From the NCBI GenBank assembly GCA_905213895.1, contig CAJMKE010000023.1, positions 1 through 22,091 on the forward strand: a DNA stretch of 22,091 nucleotides, written 5' to 3'. The position numbers and the translations under genes are program-made. Of the stretch, positions 1 through 6,818 are shown piece by piece. Each line of letters starts with the position of its first letter. The first letter of the stretch is position 1. The notes below the pieces were generated by a model, which saw nothing but the letters and a program-made list of their open reading frames with translations, had not been told where the DNA came from and did not search any database. The stretch comes from an uncultured Alistipes sp. GTDB lineage: Bacteria > Bacteroidota > Bacteroidia > Bacteroidales > Rikenellaceae.

Positions 1-248
1 TTATCGTGGTCAAGGTGCCGCCCTTGCGCGAGCGCAGGGAGGATATCCCGATGCTCGCCGACCACTTCATCCGCAAGATATGCGCCGAGAACAGGATTGA
101 CTGCAAGAAAATCGACCGCGAGGCGATAGAGGCGTTGTCGCAGATGCCGTGGACGGGCAATATCCGCGAACTGCGCAACGTCATCGAACGCCTGATAGTG
201 TTGAGCGACGACCGCATCACTGCCGAAGAGGTGAAGCAGTATTGCTGA
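1..248 (+). CDS. Sigma-54-dependent activator, C-terminal part of AAA+ domain (5' truncated by window)
   Basis: The reading frame is open from the window edge and ends at a TGA. The visible part carries the hallmark end of the sigma-54 interaction domain: VPPLRERREDIPMLADHFI followed by the lid-region motif MPWTGNIRELRNVIERL. In the family this domain hydrolyses ATP to remodel sigma-54 RNA polymerase at -24/-12 promoters. The protein stops about 15 residues after that motif (DRITAEEVKQYC), so no Fis-type helix-turn-helix follows, unlike NtrC. The N-terminal sensory or receiver domain and the GAFTGA loop lie outside the window. A hairpin repeat with a T run (270-312) lies just downstream and probably terminates the transcript. 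Family assignment is firm; the type of input domain is unknown. Confidence 0.9.
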   Translation, partial: IVVKVPPLRERREDIPMLADHFIRKICAENRIDCKKIDREAIEALSQMPWTGNIRELRNVIERLIVLSDDRITAEEVKQYC

Positions 249-263
249 GAAAAGGTCGCTCGA

Positions 264-312
264 AATCCTTAAAGTCTTTAAAGTCCTTAACGACCTTAAA
301 GACTTTATTTTT
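264..312 (+). repeat. 9-bp modular repeat, locus 1; likely terminator
   Basis: Tandem variants of the 9-bp module CCTTAAAGT. The arms 270-281 and 296-307 pair perfectly over 12 bp with a 14-nt loop, and ATTTTTTG follows, as expected for an intrinsic terminator of the sigma-54 activator gene. The repeat overlaps the stop codon of the convergent HAD gene. Confidence 0.75.
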
Positions 313-973
313 TGCCCTCTCCCGCAAGAACCGCTATGATGTCTTCCGGCTTGTCGGCGATATGCTCCGCGCCGTTCTCGACGAGTTCTTCGCGCGCGCG
401 GAATCCCCAACTGACGCCTATCGAGTGCGTGCCGGCATTGTGCGCCGTCTGCATGTCGATACCCGAATCGCCTATCATCCAGCAGTTCTCGGGCGACGAG
501 CCGCATTCCGCCATTATCTGTCGGAGCAGTGCCGCATCGGGTTTCAACGGCACTCCGTCGCGGTTGCCGTATACAGCCGAGAACCGGATGTCGGGGAAAA
601 ACTTGTTCACCAACTTGCGTGTGCCGTCGTTGAACTTGTTCGATGCGACCGCCAGCCGCCATCCAGAATGGTAGAGCGTGTCCACGAGTTCGGGAATGCC
701 GTCGTAAGGCTTCGTGTGCAGGTCGATATGGTCGATGTAGTAGTCCACGAAGTCGCGCCGCGCCGCCGCGACGTAATCCGCCGTGCGCAACTCCTCGGGC
801 AATGCCCGTTCGACGAGACGCGTTATGCCGTTGCCGACGAAATGACAGTAGTCGTCGTAGCCGTATTCCGTCAGCCCGCGTTTGCGGAGCATGAAGTTGC
901 AACTTTCGGCGAGGTCGCCTATCGTGTCGAGCAGCGTGCCGTCGAGGTCGAATACTGCGAGTCTATTTTCCAT
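305..973 (-). CDS. HAD-superfamily phosphatase, phosphoglycolate phosphatase-like
   Basis: A 222-residue protein of normal length for the Gph/PGMB-like HAD group. All four HAD motifs are visible: DLDGT at residues 9-13 (nucleophile Asp9 and acid/base Asp11), the motif II serine in AVASNK (Ser111), the motif III lysine in PLKPD (Lys144) and GDSGID at 168-173. The helical cap expected for subfamily I lies between motifs I and II. It is a cytosolic Mg-dependent phosphomonoesterase; phosphoglycolate is the usual guess, but the substrate cannot be read from sequence. Its ATG overlaps the end of nhaC by 11 nt, so it is probably translated from the same message. Its stop codon lies inside the modular repeat at 264-312. 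Confidence 0.88.
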   Translation of the reverse strand: MENRLAVFDLDGTLLDTIGDLAESCNFMLRKRGLTEYGYDDYCHFVGNGITRLVERALPEELRTADYVAAARRDFVDYYIDHIDLHTKPYDGIPELVDTLYHSGWRLAVASNKFNDGTRKLVNKFFPDIRFSAVYGNRDGVPLKPDAALLRQIMAECGSSPENCWMIGDSGIDMQTAHNAGTHSIGVSWGFRAREELVENGAEHIADKPEDIIAVLAGEGKK

Positions 974-2411
974 GTCTTATTATTTTATATCCCGCCGCAG
1001 CCACTATCAGCGACATAAGCGGACTTGCCAGATTGAATATGCAGTAGGGCAGATATGTCATCGTCGCCACTCCGAGTACCGTCGATTGCGTGATGCCGCA
1101 CGAATTCCACGGAATCAGTACCGACGTTACCGTCGCCGAATCCTCGACCGAGCGGCTCAACAGACGCTGTTCGAATCCCCGCGAACGGTAGAGGTCGCGG
1201 AACATGTTGCCCGTGATGATGATTGAGATGTACTGGTCTGCCGTACACATGTTGCAGAATATTCCCGCACCGATTGTCGAAGCCACCACGCCCGCGGTGC
1301 GGCGTACGCATCGCAGGAACAGCCCCGTTATCGCGTCGAGCATTCCGCTGCCCTTCATCACTCCTCCGAAACACATGGCGCAGATGACGAGCCATACGGT
1401 GTTGAGCATTCCCGACATTCCCGATGTCGCGACGAGCGAATCGAGTTCGGCATTGCCCGTCGGGACGGCTGTCGAGCCGTAACACGTTGTCATCACCGCA
1501 CGGAACGATGCCAATGCGCCTTCTCCGCCTATCGCCTCCACCAGATTTCCTTGAAAAACGACCATCGCGATACATGCCGTAACGACTGCGGCGAACAGAG
1601 TGATGATTGCCGGCAGACGTTTATATATAAGGTATCCCGTGATTATCGGAACCGTGAACAGCCACGGCGAAATCGTGAATGTCGCGTCGAGCGCGTCGGC
1701 GATGCTGCGCATCTGCTCTGCGCTGTCGGGCGTGTGCAGCAGGCTCGCCGCGAAAAATACGATTATCGCGATGACGAACGACGGCACTGTCGTGATAGTC
1801 ATGTAGCGTATGTGTTCGAACAGCGGAACGTCGGCTGCCGACGATGCGAGTACGGTCGTGTCCGACAGTGCCGACATCTTGTCTCCGAAATATGCGCCCG
1901 AGATTATCGCTCCCGCAATCCAGCCGTCGGAGAATCCCTCCGCGCGACCGATGCCCATCAACGCCACTCCGATTGTCGCTATCGTCGTCCACGAACTGCC
2001 GGTGAGTACCGATACCAGTGCGCAGATGATGCACGCCGCCCCGAGAAATATCGCGGGATGCAGCACTTTCAACCCGTAGTAGATGAATGTCGGAACGATT
2101 CCTCCGACCATCCACGAACCGGAAATCGCTCCGATAAGAAGCAGGATGATTATTGCCGACGCCGAAGTGTGGATGTTGTCGACTATCGCGTCCTCCAATC
2201 TGCGCCAACTGCATCCGCATACTCCGATTGCGAGCGTGGCGCATACCGACGATGCGAAAAACAGCGCAATCTGGCTGCCACCCGCGACGGCGTCGCTGCC
2301 GAAACACTTTATGACGAGTGCGAGCGTTACGGCAAGCACCGCGAGCGGAATGACTGCGAGCCATACCGGCATTTTTTTACATCTGTTGTCCGATTCGTTG
2401 GATTTGCCCAT
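963..2411 (-). CDS. nhaC: NhaC-family Na+/H+ antiporter
   Basis: A 482-residue polytopic inner-membrane protein, first gene of a two-gene operon with the HAD phosphatase. Family signatures are TGSSWTTIATIGVA near residues 137-150, SGAYFGDKMSALSDTT near 171-186, and a conserved C-terminal SVLIPWNSCGI stretch. NhaC antiporters exchange cytosolic Na+ for protons; some relatives exchange amino-acid or malate/lactate ions, so the exact ions are inferred. I start at MGKSNESD (ATG at 2411). The frame is open further upstream to 2522, but that extension would translate the intergenic modular repeat (LKSLGSLRTLRSL) and cross the promoter's -7 box, so it is not real protein. Confidence 0.9.
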   Translation of the reverse strand: MGKSNESDNRCKKMPVWLAVIPLAVLAVTLALVIKCFGSDAVAGGSQIALFFASSVCATLAIGVCGCSWRRLEDAIVDNIHTSASAIIILLLIGAISGSWMVGGIVPTFIYYGLKVLHPAIFLGAACIICALVSVLTGSSWTTIATIGVALMGIGRAEGFSDGWIAGAIISGAYFGDKMSALSDTTVLASSAADVPLFEHIRYMTITTVPSFVIAIIVFFAASLLHTPDSAEQMRSIADALDATFTISPWLFTVPIITGYLIYKRLPAIITLFAAVVTACIAMVVFQGNLVEAIGGEGALASFRAVMTTCYGSTAVPTGNAELDSLVATSGMSGMLNTVWLVICAMCFGGVMKGSGMLDAITGLFLRCVRRTAGVVASTIGAGIFCNMCTADQYISIIITGNMFRDLYRSRGFEQRLLSRSVEDSATVTSVLIPWNSCGITQSTVLGVATMTYLPYCIFNLASPLMSLIVAAAGYKIIRHGK

Positions 2412-2432
2412 TGCCTGTACCTTGATTGGGTG

Positions 2433-2440
2433 CAAAAGTA
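2433..2440 (-). promoter_or_regulatory. -7 box upstream of nhaC
   Basis: Read on the minus strand this is TACTTTTG, matching TAnnTTTG, 22 nt before the nhaC ATG. No clean TTTG is present at the expected -33 distance, so this is a partial match only. Confidence 0.45.
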
Positions 2441-2464
2441 CGCATTTTTTCCCAATCTTTTCTA

Positions 2465-2516
2465 ACGACCTTAAAGTCCTTAAAGACCCTAATGACTTTA
2501 AGGTCCTTATTTTTTG
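2465..2516. repeat. 9-bp modular repeat, locus 2
   Basis: Module array with perfect 12-bp arms GACCTTAAAGTC (2467-2478) and GACTTTAAGGTC (2494-2505) followed by TTATTTTTTG. Unlike most other copies, it is not at the 3' end of a gene: it sits between the nhaC promoter and the divergent tRNA-Arg. It could insulate the two transcription units. Confidence 0.75.
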
Positions 2517-2544
2517 TGACACTCCCGCTTGGGAATACCCGAAT

Positions 2545-2587
2545 AAAAGTCCCCCGCACAGGCGGGGGATTTAGGTGGTGGGTAACA
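2545..2587 (+). repeat. 43-bp palindromic intergenic element, copy 1
   Basis: Begins AAAAGTCCCCCGCACAGG and ends GGTGGTGGGTAACA. The core is a 7-bp GC stem, CCCCCGC (2551-2557) pairing with GCGGGGG (2562-2568), around ACAG. It matches the copy at 17621-17663 at 42 of 43 positions. Confidence 0.8.
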
Positions 2588-2611
2588 CGGAGAAAAAATC
2601 GAAATCAAATT

Positions 2612-2641
2612 TTTGATTTCGCTCGCTTATTCGTATCTTTG
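2612..2641 (+). promoter_or_regulatory. Promoter of tRNA-Arg
   Basis: TTTG at 2612-2615, an 18-nt gap, then TATCTTTG at 2634-2641, ending 17 nt before the tRNA. The gap contains CTCGCTTATTCG, shared with the promoters at 8954-8985 and 12257-12288. Confidence 0.75.
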
Positions 2642-2658
2642 TCCCCCGATAATGCTCT

Positions 2659-2730
2659 GCCCCTGTAGTTCAACGGATAGAACGGAAGTTTCCTAAACTT
2701 TAAATAGCAGTTCGATTCTGCTCGGGGGTA
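2659..2730 (+). tRNA. tRNA-Arg (anticodon CCT)
   Basis: A 72-nt cloverleaf. The acceptor GCCCCTG pairs with CGGGGGT, with G-U pairs at the end and near the base. The D stem is GTTC/GAAC. The anticodon stem GAAGT/ACTTT encloses loop TTCCTAA, giving anticodon CCT, which reads AGG codons. The T stem AGCAG/CTGCT encloses TTCGATT. The discriminator is A, and CCA is not encoded. Confidence 0.93.
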
Positions 2731-2735
2731 CTCGC

Positions 2736-2782
2736 CGAACGGATAATATGTTGCTGATAAACGTATTATCCGTTCGTTGTTT
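2736..2782 (+). terminator. Terminator after tRNA-Arg
   Basis: Perfect 13-bp arms CGAACGGATAATA (2736-2748) and TATTATCCGTTCG (2763-2775), 14-nt loop, followed by a T-rich TTGTTTC. It begins 5 nt after the tRNA. Confidence 0.75.
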
Positions 2783-2993
2783 CATGCCTTGTCATGAAAG
2801 CCCAAGATTTTACTTTTTATCCGAAGGTCTGCTTCATAATTGTTAAAAGAGTGTGCATAACAATATTGCAATCCGGATTAGGCAATGCCGTATTTTCCGT
2901 ATCTTGCCGCCGGTTATAGTTAGTGAGCGACATTTTGCGGAATACAGCATCGCCATTATCTCGCCTTTTGTTTAATTTTTTAATTCTGTTTTT
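2783..2993. other. Leader region of the lipoprotein gene, no gene seen
   Basis: No coding frame is convincing here. A 7-bp inverted repeat, ATTGTTA (2839-2845) with TAACAAT (2858-2864), and a short palindrome AATCCGGATT (2870-2879) may be regulator sites. A weak promoter match is TTTG at 2934-2937 with TATCTCGC at 2957-2964 (19-nt gap). These sites are suggestions only. Confidence 0.3.
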
Positions 2994-5273
2994 ATGAAAT
3001 TACGAATTTTACCCCCCCCCGAAACGGTACGGGCATTGCTCGCATTCGTAGGCTTGTCGGTGTTCGCTACCGGTTGTACGGAAAGCAAAACCGATGACCC
3101 TCAGCCGGTAACGCCGCCTACGGTCGCTGTCGAACTCGGTCGCGTAACCGAAACCGAAATCGAAATCAAACTTTCGGCGAAGGATGCCGACAGAATGGCG
3201 TATTATGTAGTCGAGGCGACGGATGCCGCGTCGATTCCCGATGCCGCGACAGTATTCGAACTGGGCGAATCGTCGCAGGCATTCGAGACTCCCGAGTCAT
3301 TCGAAATCCTCGACCTGAAATCGGGTACCGCCTATACGGTTTATGCCGCTGCGAGCAAGGGCGACACATACAGCGAGGTCGCATCGGTCGATGCGACTAC
3401 GGAGGTGCCGGTCGTACACGAACTCATAACCGATGTGCAGGCATCCGGATTGAGCGTGTCGTACAATATCGATTTGCAGGAGGGCAATATCTGCTATCAC
3501 GCATACGTCGAGAAGTGGTATTACGATTTGGCACTTATGTCCGCGATGCAGACTGCCGGTCCGGAGTTCGACAGAAATGCCTTCATGTACAATCTGCTCT
3601 CCGAGATTGGCGTACCGTGCGAAGTATCGGGACAGTTCGTATGGACTGCGGGCGAAGACCATCCGATTCGCCGCACCGTATCGCTTACCCCCGGCAAGGA
3701 TTATTACGTTATCGCCGCCTCTTTCGTGAACGAATCGTGGTCGGGCGAACCGAGCCTCATCCCGTTCACCATGCCTGAATCCAAGGGCGTATCGGCGGAG
3801 GATATCGACATCTCGATAGACGACCTGACTACCGAGTCCGTAACGCTGCGCATGGCATGCGACGAGACTAAAATCGCCTTCTTCTTCTACGACCTTTACG
3901 AAAAGTCGCAGTTCGATGCGTTCAAGGCTGAAAAGGGCGAACGCGGAATGATGGACTATCTGTTCGAGTACAACGACGGTAATGTCAGCGGCAACACCTA
4001 TACCGACAAATGGATTGTGGATTCCGGCAAGTCGTATGTACTCGCCCTCTACGGCGTCGATTACAACGGTTGCGAAATCTATAAGGAGTTTCAGGTGGAC
4101 GTCCCTGTCCCTACACCGGTTCTCGCGCTCGACATCATCCCTTACGACCGCGAATTGCAGGGCTACCACGACTACGATACGTTCCTGATGTCGTTCGAGC
4201 CGCTCTACTTCACCAACGGACTGAATGTGGACAGAATGTTTTGCAGCGTGATGCCTATGGAGAAGGCTATGTTCGACGAGTATATGGGAATGTTCTTCGG
4301 TTTGTCGGGAGCGAGCCTGGGCGACATCGAGCAACTGCTCTCGCAGCAGGAATATTTCTATATGTTCTATTCGTATATGTCAACGTTCTATGTCAATCCG
4401 ATTTACGACGATGCGGAGATTGCTTCCCTCACCAAGAACGGATATTTCGAGCGTGTGTTCACCGGTCTCAATGCCGATACCGAATATGTCTTCATCGCAA
4501 TCGCTTTCGACGGCGATACTCCGGTAATCCGCCTTGCGAGTGCCAGAACCGCCGCCTATCCCGAATCTGCGGAGGCTTCCGACGGCTACAAGGCGTTCCT
4601 CGGCAACTGGACCGTACTGGGACAGACGACTGCCGACTGGACCTCCTACGAAAACTACAATCTGCGCATCGAGGAACTCACCCCGAATCGCAGTTTCAAG
4701 GTCTACGGCTGGTCGCGCACCTCGATTTCGCAGGAGTTCCCGTTCGTGATGCGCTATCATCCCGAAACGGGTAAGGTTTCGGTGGACGGTCCGCAGGTTC
4801 TCGGCAAGAAGGTCGTCGACGGCAAGGAGATGGATGTCGTATTCATCGGCAAAATGTACGCTTCGGGCTACGACAAGTTGGTAGTCATATTGGGTTACAA
4901 CGGACCGGTATATACCGGCTCGCTTAACGGCGACAATCTGTCGATGTTCGGCGAGATGATTAAGGTCGGCGGACGCGACAAGGAGTTCATGTCGATGAAC
5001 TACATGTTGCAGTATGAGGACGATAATTATTATGTCGCCGGCGACGAGGAGGATTTGGTATATTTCAGGATAAGCCGTGCGGCAGCGTCTGCGTCTGCGG
5101 CAAAGGGTGTCTCGCCGCTGCGCTCGTCTTCGCGCAAGGTCGGCTCGGTGAAATATAGCGAACTGCGCTATGATGTACCGTCGCTTTCGTCGGTGGTGAA
5201 CATGCCTGCCGTGCGTGTTTCCTCGAATAATCGCCACGCCAAGTTGCAAAGCGTAGCGAAATTCGCTAAATAG
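2994..5273 (+). CDS. Large surface lipoprotein with fibronectin type III-like repeats; signal peptide carries a C9 tract
   Basis: A 759-residue protein with a lipoprotein signal peptide: charged MKLRIL, hydrophobic ALLAFVGLSVFA, lipobox ATGC (Cys28), then an acidic-rich linker. Two or three beta-sandwich modules of FnIII type follow, recognisable by SGTAYTVYAAA (about 112-122), GKDYYVIAASF and NADTEYVFIAIAF. The C-terminal part (about residue 530 on) begins YKAFLGNWTV, resembles Bacteroidetes beta-sheet lipoprotein domains, and has no catalytic signature I recognise. A cell-envelope location is likely; the role is unknown, with binding of host or polysaccharide ligand a guess. Codons 7-9 are CCC CCC CCC, an uninterrupted C9 run (3012-3020) in the signal peptide. 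A change of one C would move the lipobox out of frame, and no ATG or GTG directly after the tract would rescue it. A strong terminator follows. Confidence 0.85.
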   Translation: MKLRILPPPETVRALLAFVGLSVFATGCTESKTDDPQPVTPPTVAVELGRVTETEIEIKLSAKDADRMAYYVVEATDAASIPDAATVFELGESSQAFETPESFEILDLKSGTAYTVYAAASKGDTYSEVASVDATTEVPVVHELITDVQASGLSVSYNIDLQEGNICYHAYVEKWYYDLALMSAMQTAGPEFDRNAFMYNLLSEIGVPCEVSGQFVWTAGEDHPIRRTVSLTPGKDYYVIAASFVNESWSGEPSLIPFTMPESKGVSAEDIDISIDDLTTESVTLRMACDETKIAFFFYDLYEKSQFDAFKAEKGERGMMDYLFEYNDGNVSGNTYTDKWIVDSGKSYVLALYGVDYNGCEIYKEFQVDVPVPTPVLALDIIPYDRELQGYHDYDTFLMSFEPLYFTNGLNVDRMFCSVMPMEKAMFDEYMGMFFGLSGASLGDIEQLLSQQEYFYMFYSYMSTFYVNPIYDDAEIASLTKNGYFERVFTGLNADTEYVFIAIAFDGDTPVIRLASARTAAYPESAEASDGYKAFLGNWTVLGQTTADWTSYENYNLRIEELTPNRSFKVYGWSRTSISQEFPFVMRYHPETGKVSVDGPQVLGKKVVDGKEMDVVFIGKMYASGYDKLVVILGYNGPVYTGSLNGDNLSMFGEMIKVGGRDKEFMSMNYMLQYEDDNYYVAGDEEDLVYFRISRAAASASAAKGVSPLRSSSRKVGSVKYSELRYDVPSLSSVVNMPAVRVSSNNRHAKLQSVAKFAK
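3012..3020 (+). repeat. Homopolymer C9 tract inside coding sequence
   Basis: Nine C in a row at codons 7-9 of the lipoprotein. Tracts of this length are typical slipped-strand contingency sites in other bacteria; whether this one varies is not visible from one sequence. Confidence 0.8.
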
Positions 5274-5295
5274 AGTGGCGAAACAGTGAATGAAT

Positions 5296-5330
5296 ATAGC
5301 GTCCGAGCATAAATCGGACGCTATTTTTTA
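5296..5330 (+). terminator. Terminator of the lipoprotein gene
   Basis: Perfect 11-bp stem ATAGCGTCCGA (5296-5306) with TCGGACGCTAT (5314-5324), 7-nt loop, then TTTTTA. Confidence 0.9.
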
Positions 5331-5337
5331 TGCCGGC

Positions 5338-5380
5338 TTTAAAGTCCTTAAAGTCTTTAATGTCCTTAAAGACCCTAAAA
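5338..5380. repeat. 9-bp modular repeat, locus 3
   Basis: Four consecutive modules starting CTTTAAAGTCCTTAAAG, placed between two convergent terminators (5296-5330 and 5417-5448). Self-pairing here is weaker than at other loci, and termination is already provided by the flanking hairpins. Confidence 0.7.
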
Positions 5381-5416
5381 CCTGCTCTCTGCTTCCCTGC
5401 CCCCTCCCTCCGCTCA

Positions 5417-5448
5417 ACAAAAAACGGCTGCGAATTTCGCAGCCGTTA
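5417..5448 (-). terminator. Terminator of the PHP phosphoesterase gene
   Basis: The arms AACGGCTGCGA (5423-5433) and TCGCAGCCGTT (5437-5447) form an 11-bp stem with a 3-nt loop. On the minus strand the stem is followed by TTTTG. Confidence 0.88.
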
Positions 5449-5472
5449 TCGTAGGTCGGGATTAAACCCAGA

Positions 5473-6648
5473 TTATTTCTCCGGAGCGTCGAAATGCAGC
5501 GTTACCGGCAGCGGTTTGTCCGGACCTATCTGGAATGTATCGACATAGAAATTGACGTCGATGTGCTTGTCCTTCAAGTCCTGATACTGGTGATTCTTTA
5601 TCAGCGGACGAACCTTTACCGTAATCGTCTCGAACGGACGGAGTTCGTAGTTGCGGACGTAGTAGAAGTTTTCCGAACCCGGTGCTTTGAGCAGACGGAT
5701 AGGGATGCACGACTTGTTGGTAAGAGTGAACGTCATGTCTTTCTGGTTGAACTTGCCTTTGCTTACCTTCACGCAGGCATTAAACAGCGGACGGAGCATG
5801 TCCTCGCGTCCGTAGACCATCTCCTCGGCATAAACGGCGGTGCGCTGGTGGTCCAGTGCGTCGCGGACAGCCTCTTCGGTCTTCTCGGTTGCGAAAACGA
5901 GGGTGATAGGGCGGTACTGACCGTTCAGATAGTCTATCATGTAGAAGAACGGAGTGTGGGCGTCCGAGTTGCCGAACATCGTGATGTTCTTCTCCAATGC
6001 CCACTGGTGAGCCTCAGGGCAATATCCGGCGAATTTGTTGTAGACCTCGATGCCGTTCATGTAACCCTCATTGTATAGTTGGGTATGCTCTTTCCACCAT
6101 TTGGTCTCGTTCGGAGCCTGCTTCTCCCAGTTCGGGTGGTTCCACATCGTGAATCCGCCCTGAGCCTTAGCCTCTTTCAAGCCGGCGTGAGCAGCCTTGA
6201 ACTCGTCGTCATTGAATTTCTCCGCTTCCTCGCAAATCTTGTCGCAGTCGCTTACGAAAAGGCAGTTCCAGTGTCCCGGGGGCATTCCGCGCGAAATCTC
6301 GCCGCCGTGGATTACGAGCAGTTTCTTGCCGGCAGTCTTGCGCGCGATTTCGAACGAACGGTCGCGGTCGCACTTCCCGGCATTGAACAGACCGGCATTG
6401 ATTTGCTTTTGCAGGCGCGAGTCAACATGGTCGGTGATGGCGATTACGTCCAGTCCCTCCCATATAGCCTCCTGCACACGGGTGGTCGGCCATACGGTCG
6501 CATCCGAGAATACCGTGTGGATGTGGAAATCTCCCTTCAAGGTCTTGTAACCCTCGATATTCGGGATTACAATCTTGTTGGGAGTCGTTGCCGATACGGA
6601 GAACGAAGCCGCCGCCGCAACGAACATTGAAAGAATAAATTTTCTCAT
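5473..6648 (-). CDS. Exported PHP-domain phosphoesterase
   Basis: A 391-residue protein with a cleavable signal peptide (MRKFILSMFVAAAASFSVSA, cut near residue 20), so it acts in the periplasm or outside. Metal-binding PHP motifs are in order: FHIHTVFSD (HxH at 42-44), ITDHVD (His73), GGEISRG (Glu117), MWNHPNW (His171) and GNSDAHT (Asp229, His231). PHP enzymes use two or three metal ions to hydrolyse phosphoesters. The family member is close to what databases call Sb-PDE-type phosphodiesterases, an attribution from memory. The last roughly 110 residues look like a beta-sandwich add-on. The frame runs upstream to 8010, but that extension crosses its own promoter, the modular repeat and the antisense of the S41 gene, so the ATG at 6648 is the start. 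Confidence 0.87.
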   Translation of the reverse strand: MRKFILSMFVAAAASFSVSATTPNKIVIPNIEGYKTLKGDFHIHTVFSDATVWPTTRVQEAIWEGLDVIAITDHVDSRLQKQINAGLFNAGKCDRDRSFEIARKTAGKKLLVIHGGEISRGMPPGHWNCLFVSDCDKICEEAEKFNDDEFKAAHAGLKEAKAQGGFTMWNHPNWEKQAPNETKWWKEHTQLYNEGYMNGIEVYNKFAGYCPEAHQWALEKNITMFGNSDAHTPFFYMIDYLNGQYRPITLVFATEKTEEAVRDALDHQRTAVYAEEMVYGREDMLRPLFNACVKVSKGKFNQKDMTFTLTNKSCIPIRLLKAPGSENFYYVRNYELRPFETITVKVRPLIKNHQYQDLKDKHIDVNFYVDTFQIGPDKPLPVTLHFDAPEK

Positions 6649-6679
6649 CCCTTTTAAGGTTTTATAGGTTTTTGACATA

Positions 6680-6711
6680 CAAATGTAACAAAAAGTGAGG
6701 TGAAAAACAAA
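6680..6711 (-). promoter_or_regulatory. Promoter of the PHP gene
   Basis: On the minus strand TTTG (6708-6711), a 20-nt gap, then TACATTTG (6680-6687), about 30 nt before the ATG. Confidence 0.82.
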
Positions 6712-6747
6712 AGTTCTTTTGATTTTCCCCTCACTAAAACCCGTAAG

Positions 6748-6801
6748 AGTCCTTAAAGTCCTTAATGACCTTAACGACCTTAAAGACTTTAAGGACCTTA
6801 A
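6748..6801. repeat. 9-bp modular repeat, locus 4
   Basis: Six modules. Perfect 12-bp arms GTCCTTAAAGTC (6749-6760) and GACTTTAAGGAC (6785-6796). It lies 18 nt beyond the stop codon of the S41 peptidase gene and upstream of the PHP promoter. No T run follows on the minus strand, so it may need another factor or act as a 3' stabiliser. Confidence 0.75.
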
Positions 6802-6818
6802 TGCTGCCGCCAGCCACG

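Larger units (their letters stand above)
2521..2641 (+). repeat. Dispersed promoter repeat, copy A (interrupted)
   Basis: The ends match the promoter repeat also found at 8952-9030 and 12255-12334 (opposite strand). The left part has ACTCCCGCTTGGGAAT, against ACTCCCGCTCGGGAAT in the 12304 copy. The right part has CTCGCTTATTCGTATCTT. The middle is replaced by the 43-bp palindromic element plus about 15 nt, as if that element had inserted. Confidence 0.6.

Noticed and set aside
264..312. CRISPR-like array
   Set aside because: The repeats are 9 bp, directly tandem and without unique spacers, and no cas genes are present.
2412..2522. N-terminal extension of NhaC containing LKSLGSLRTLRSL
   Set aside because: It translates the intergenic module array and includes the -7 promoter box, so it cannot be in the mRNA.
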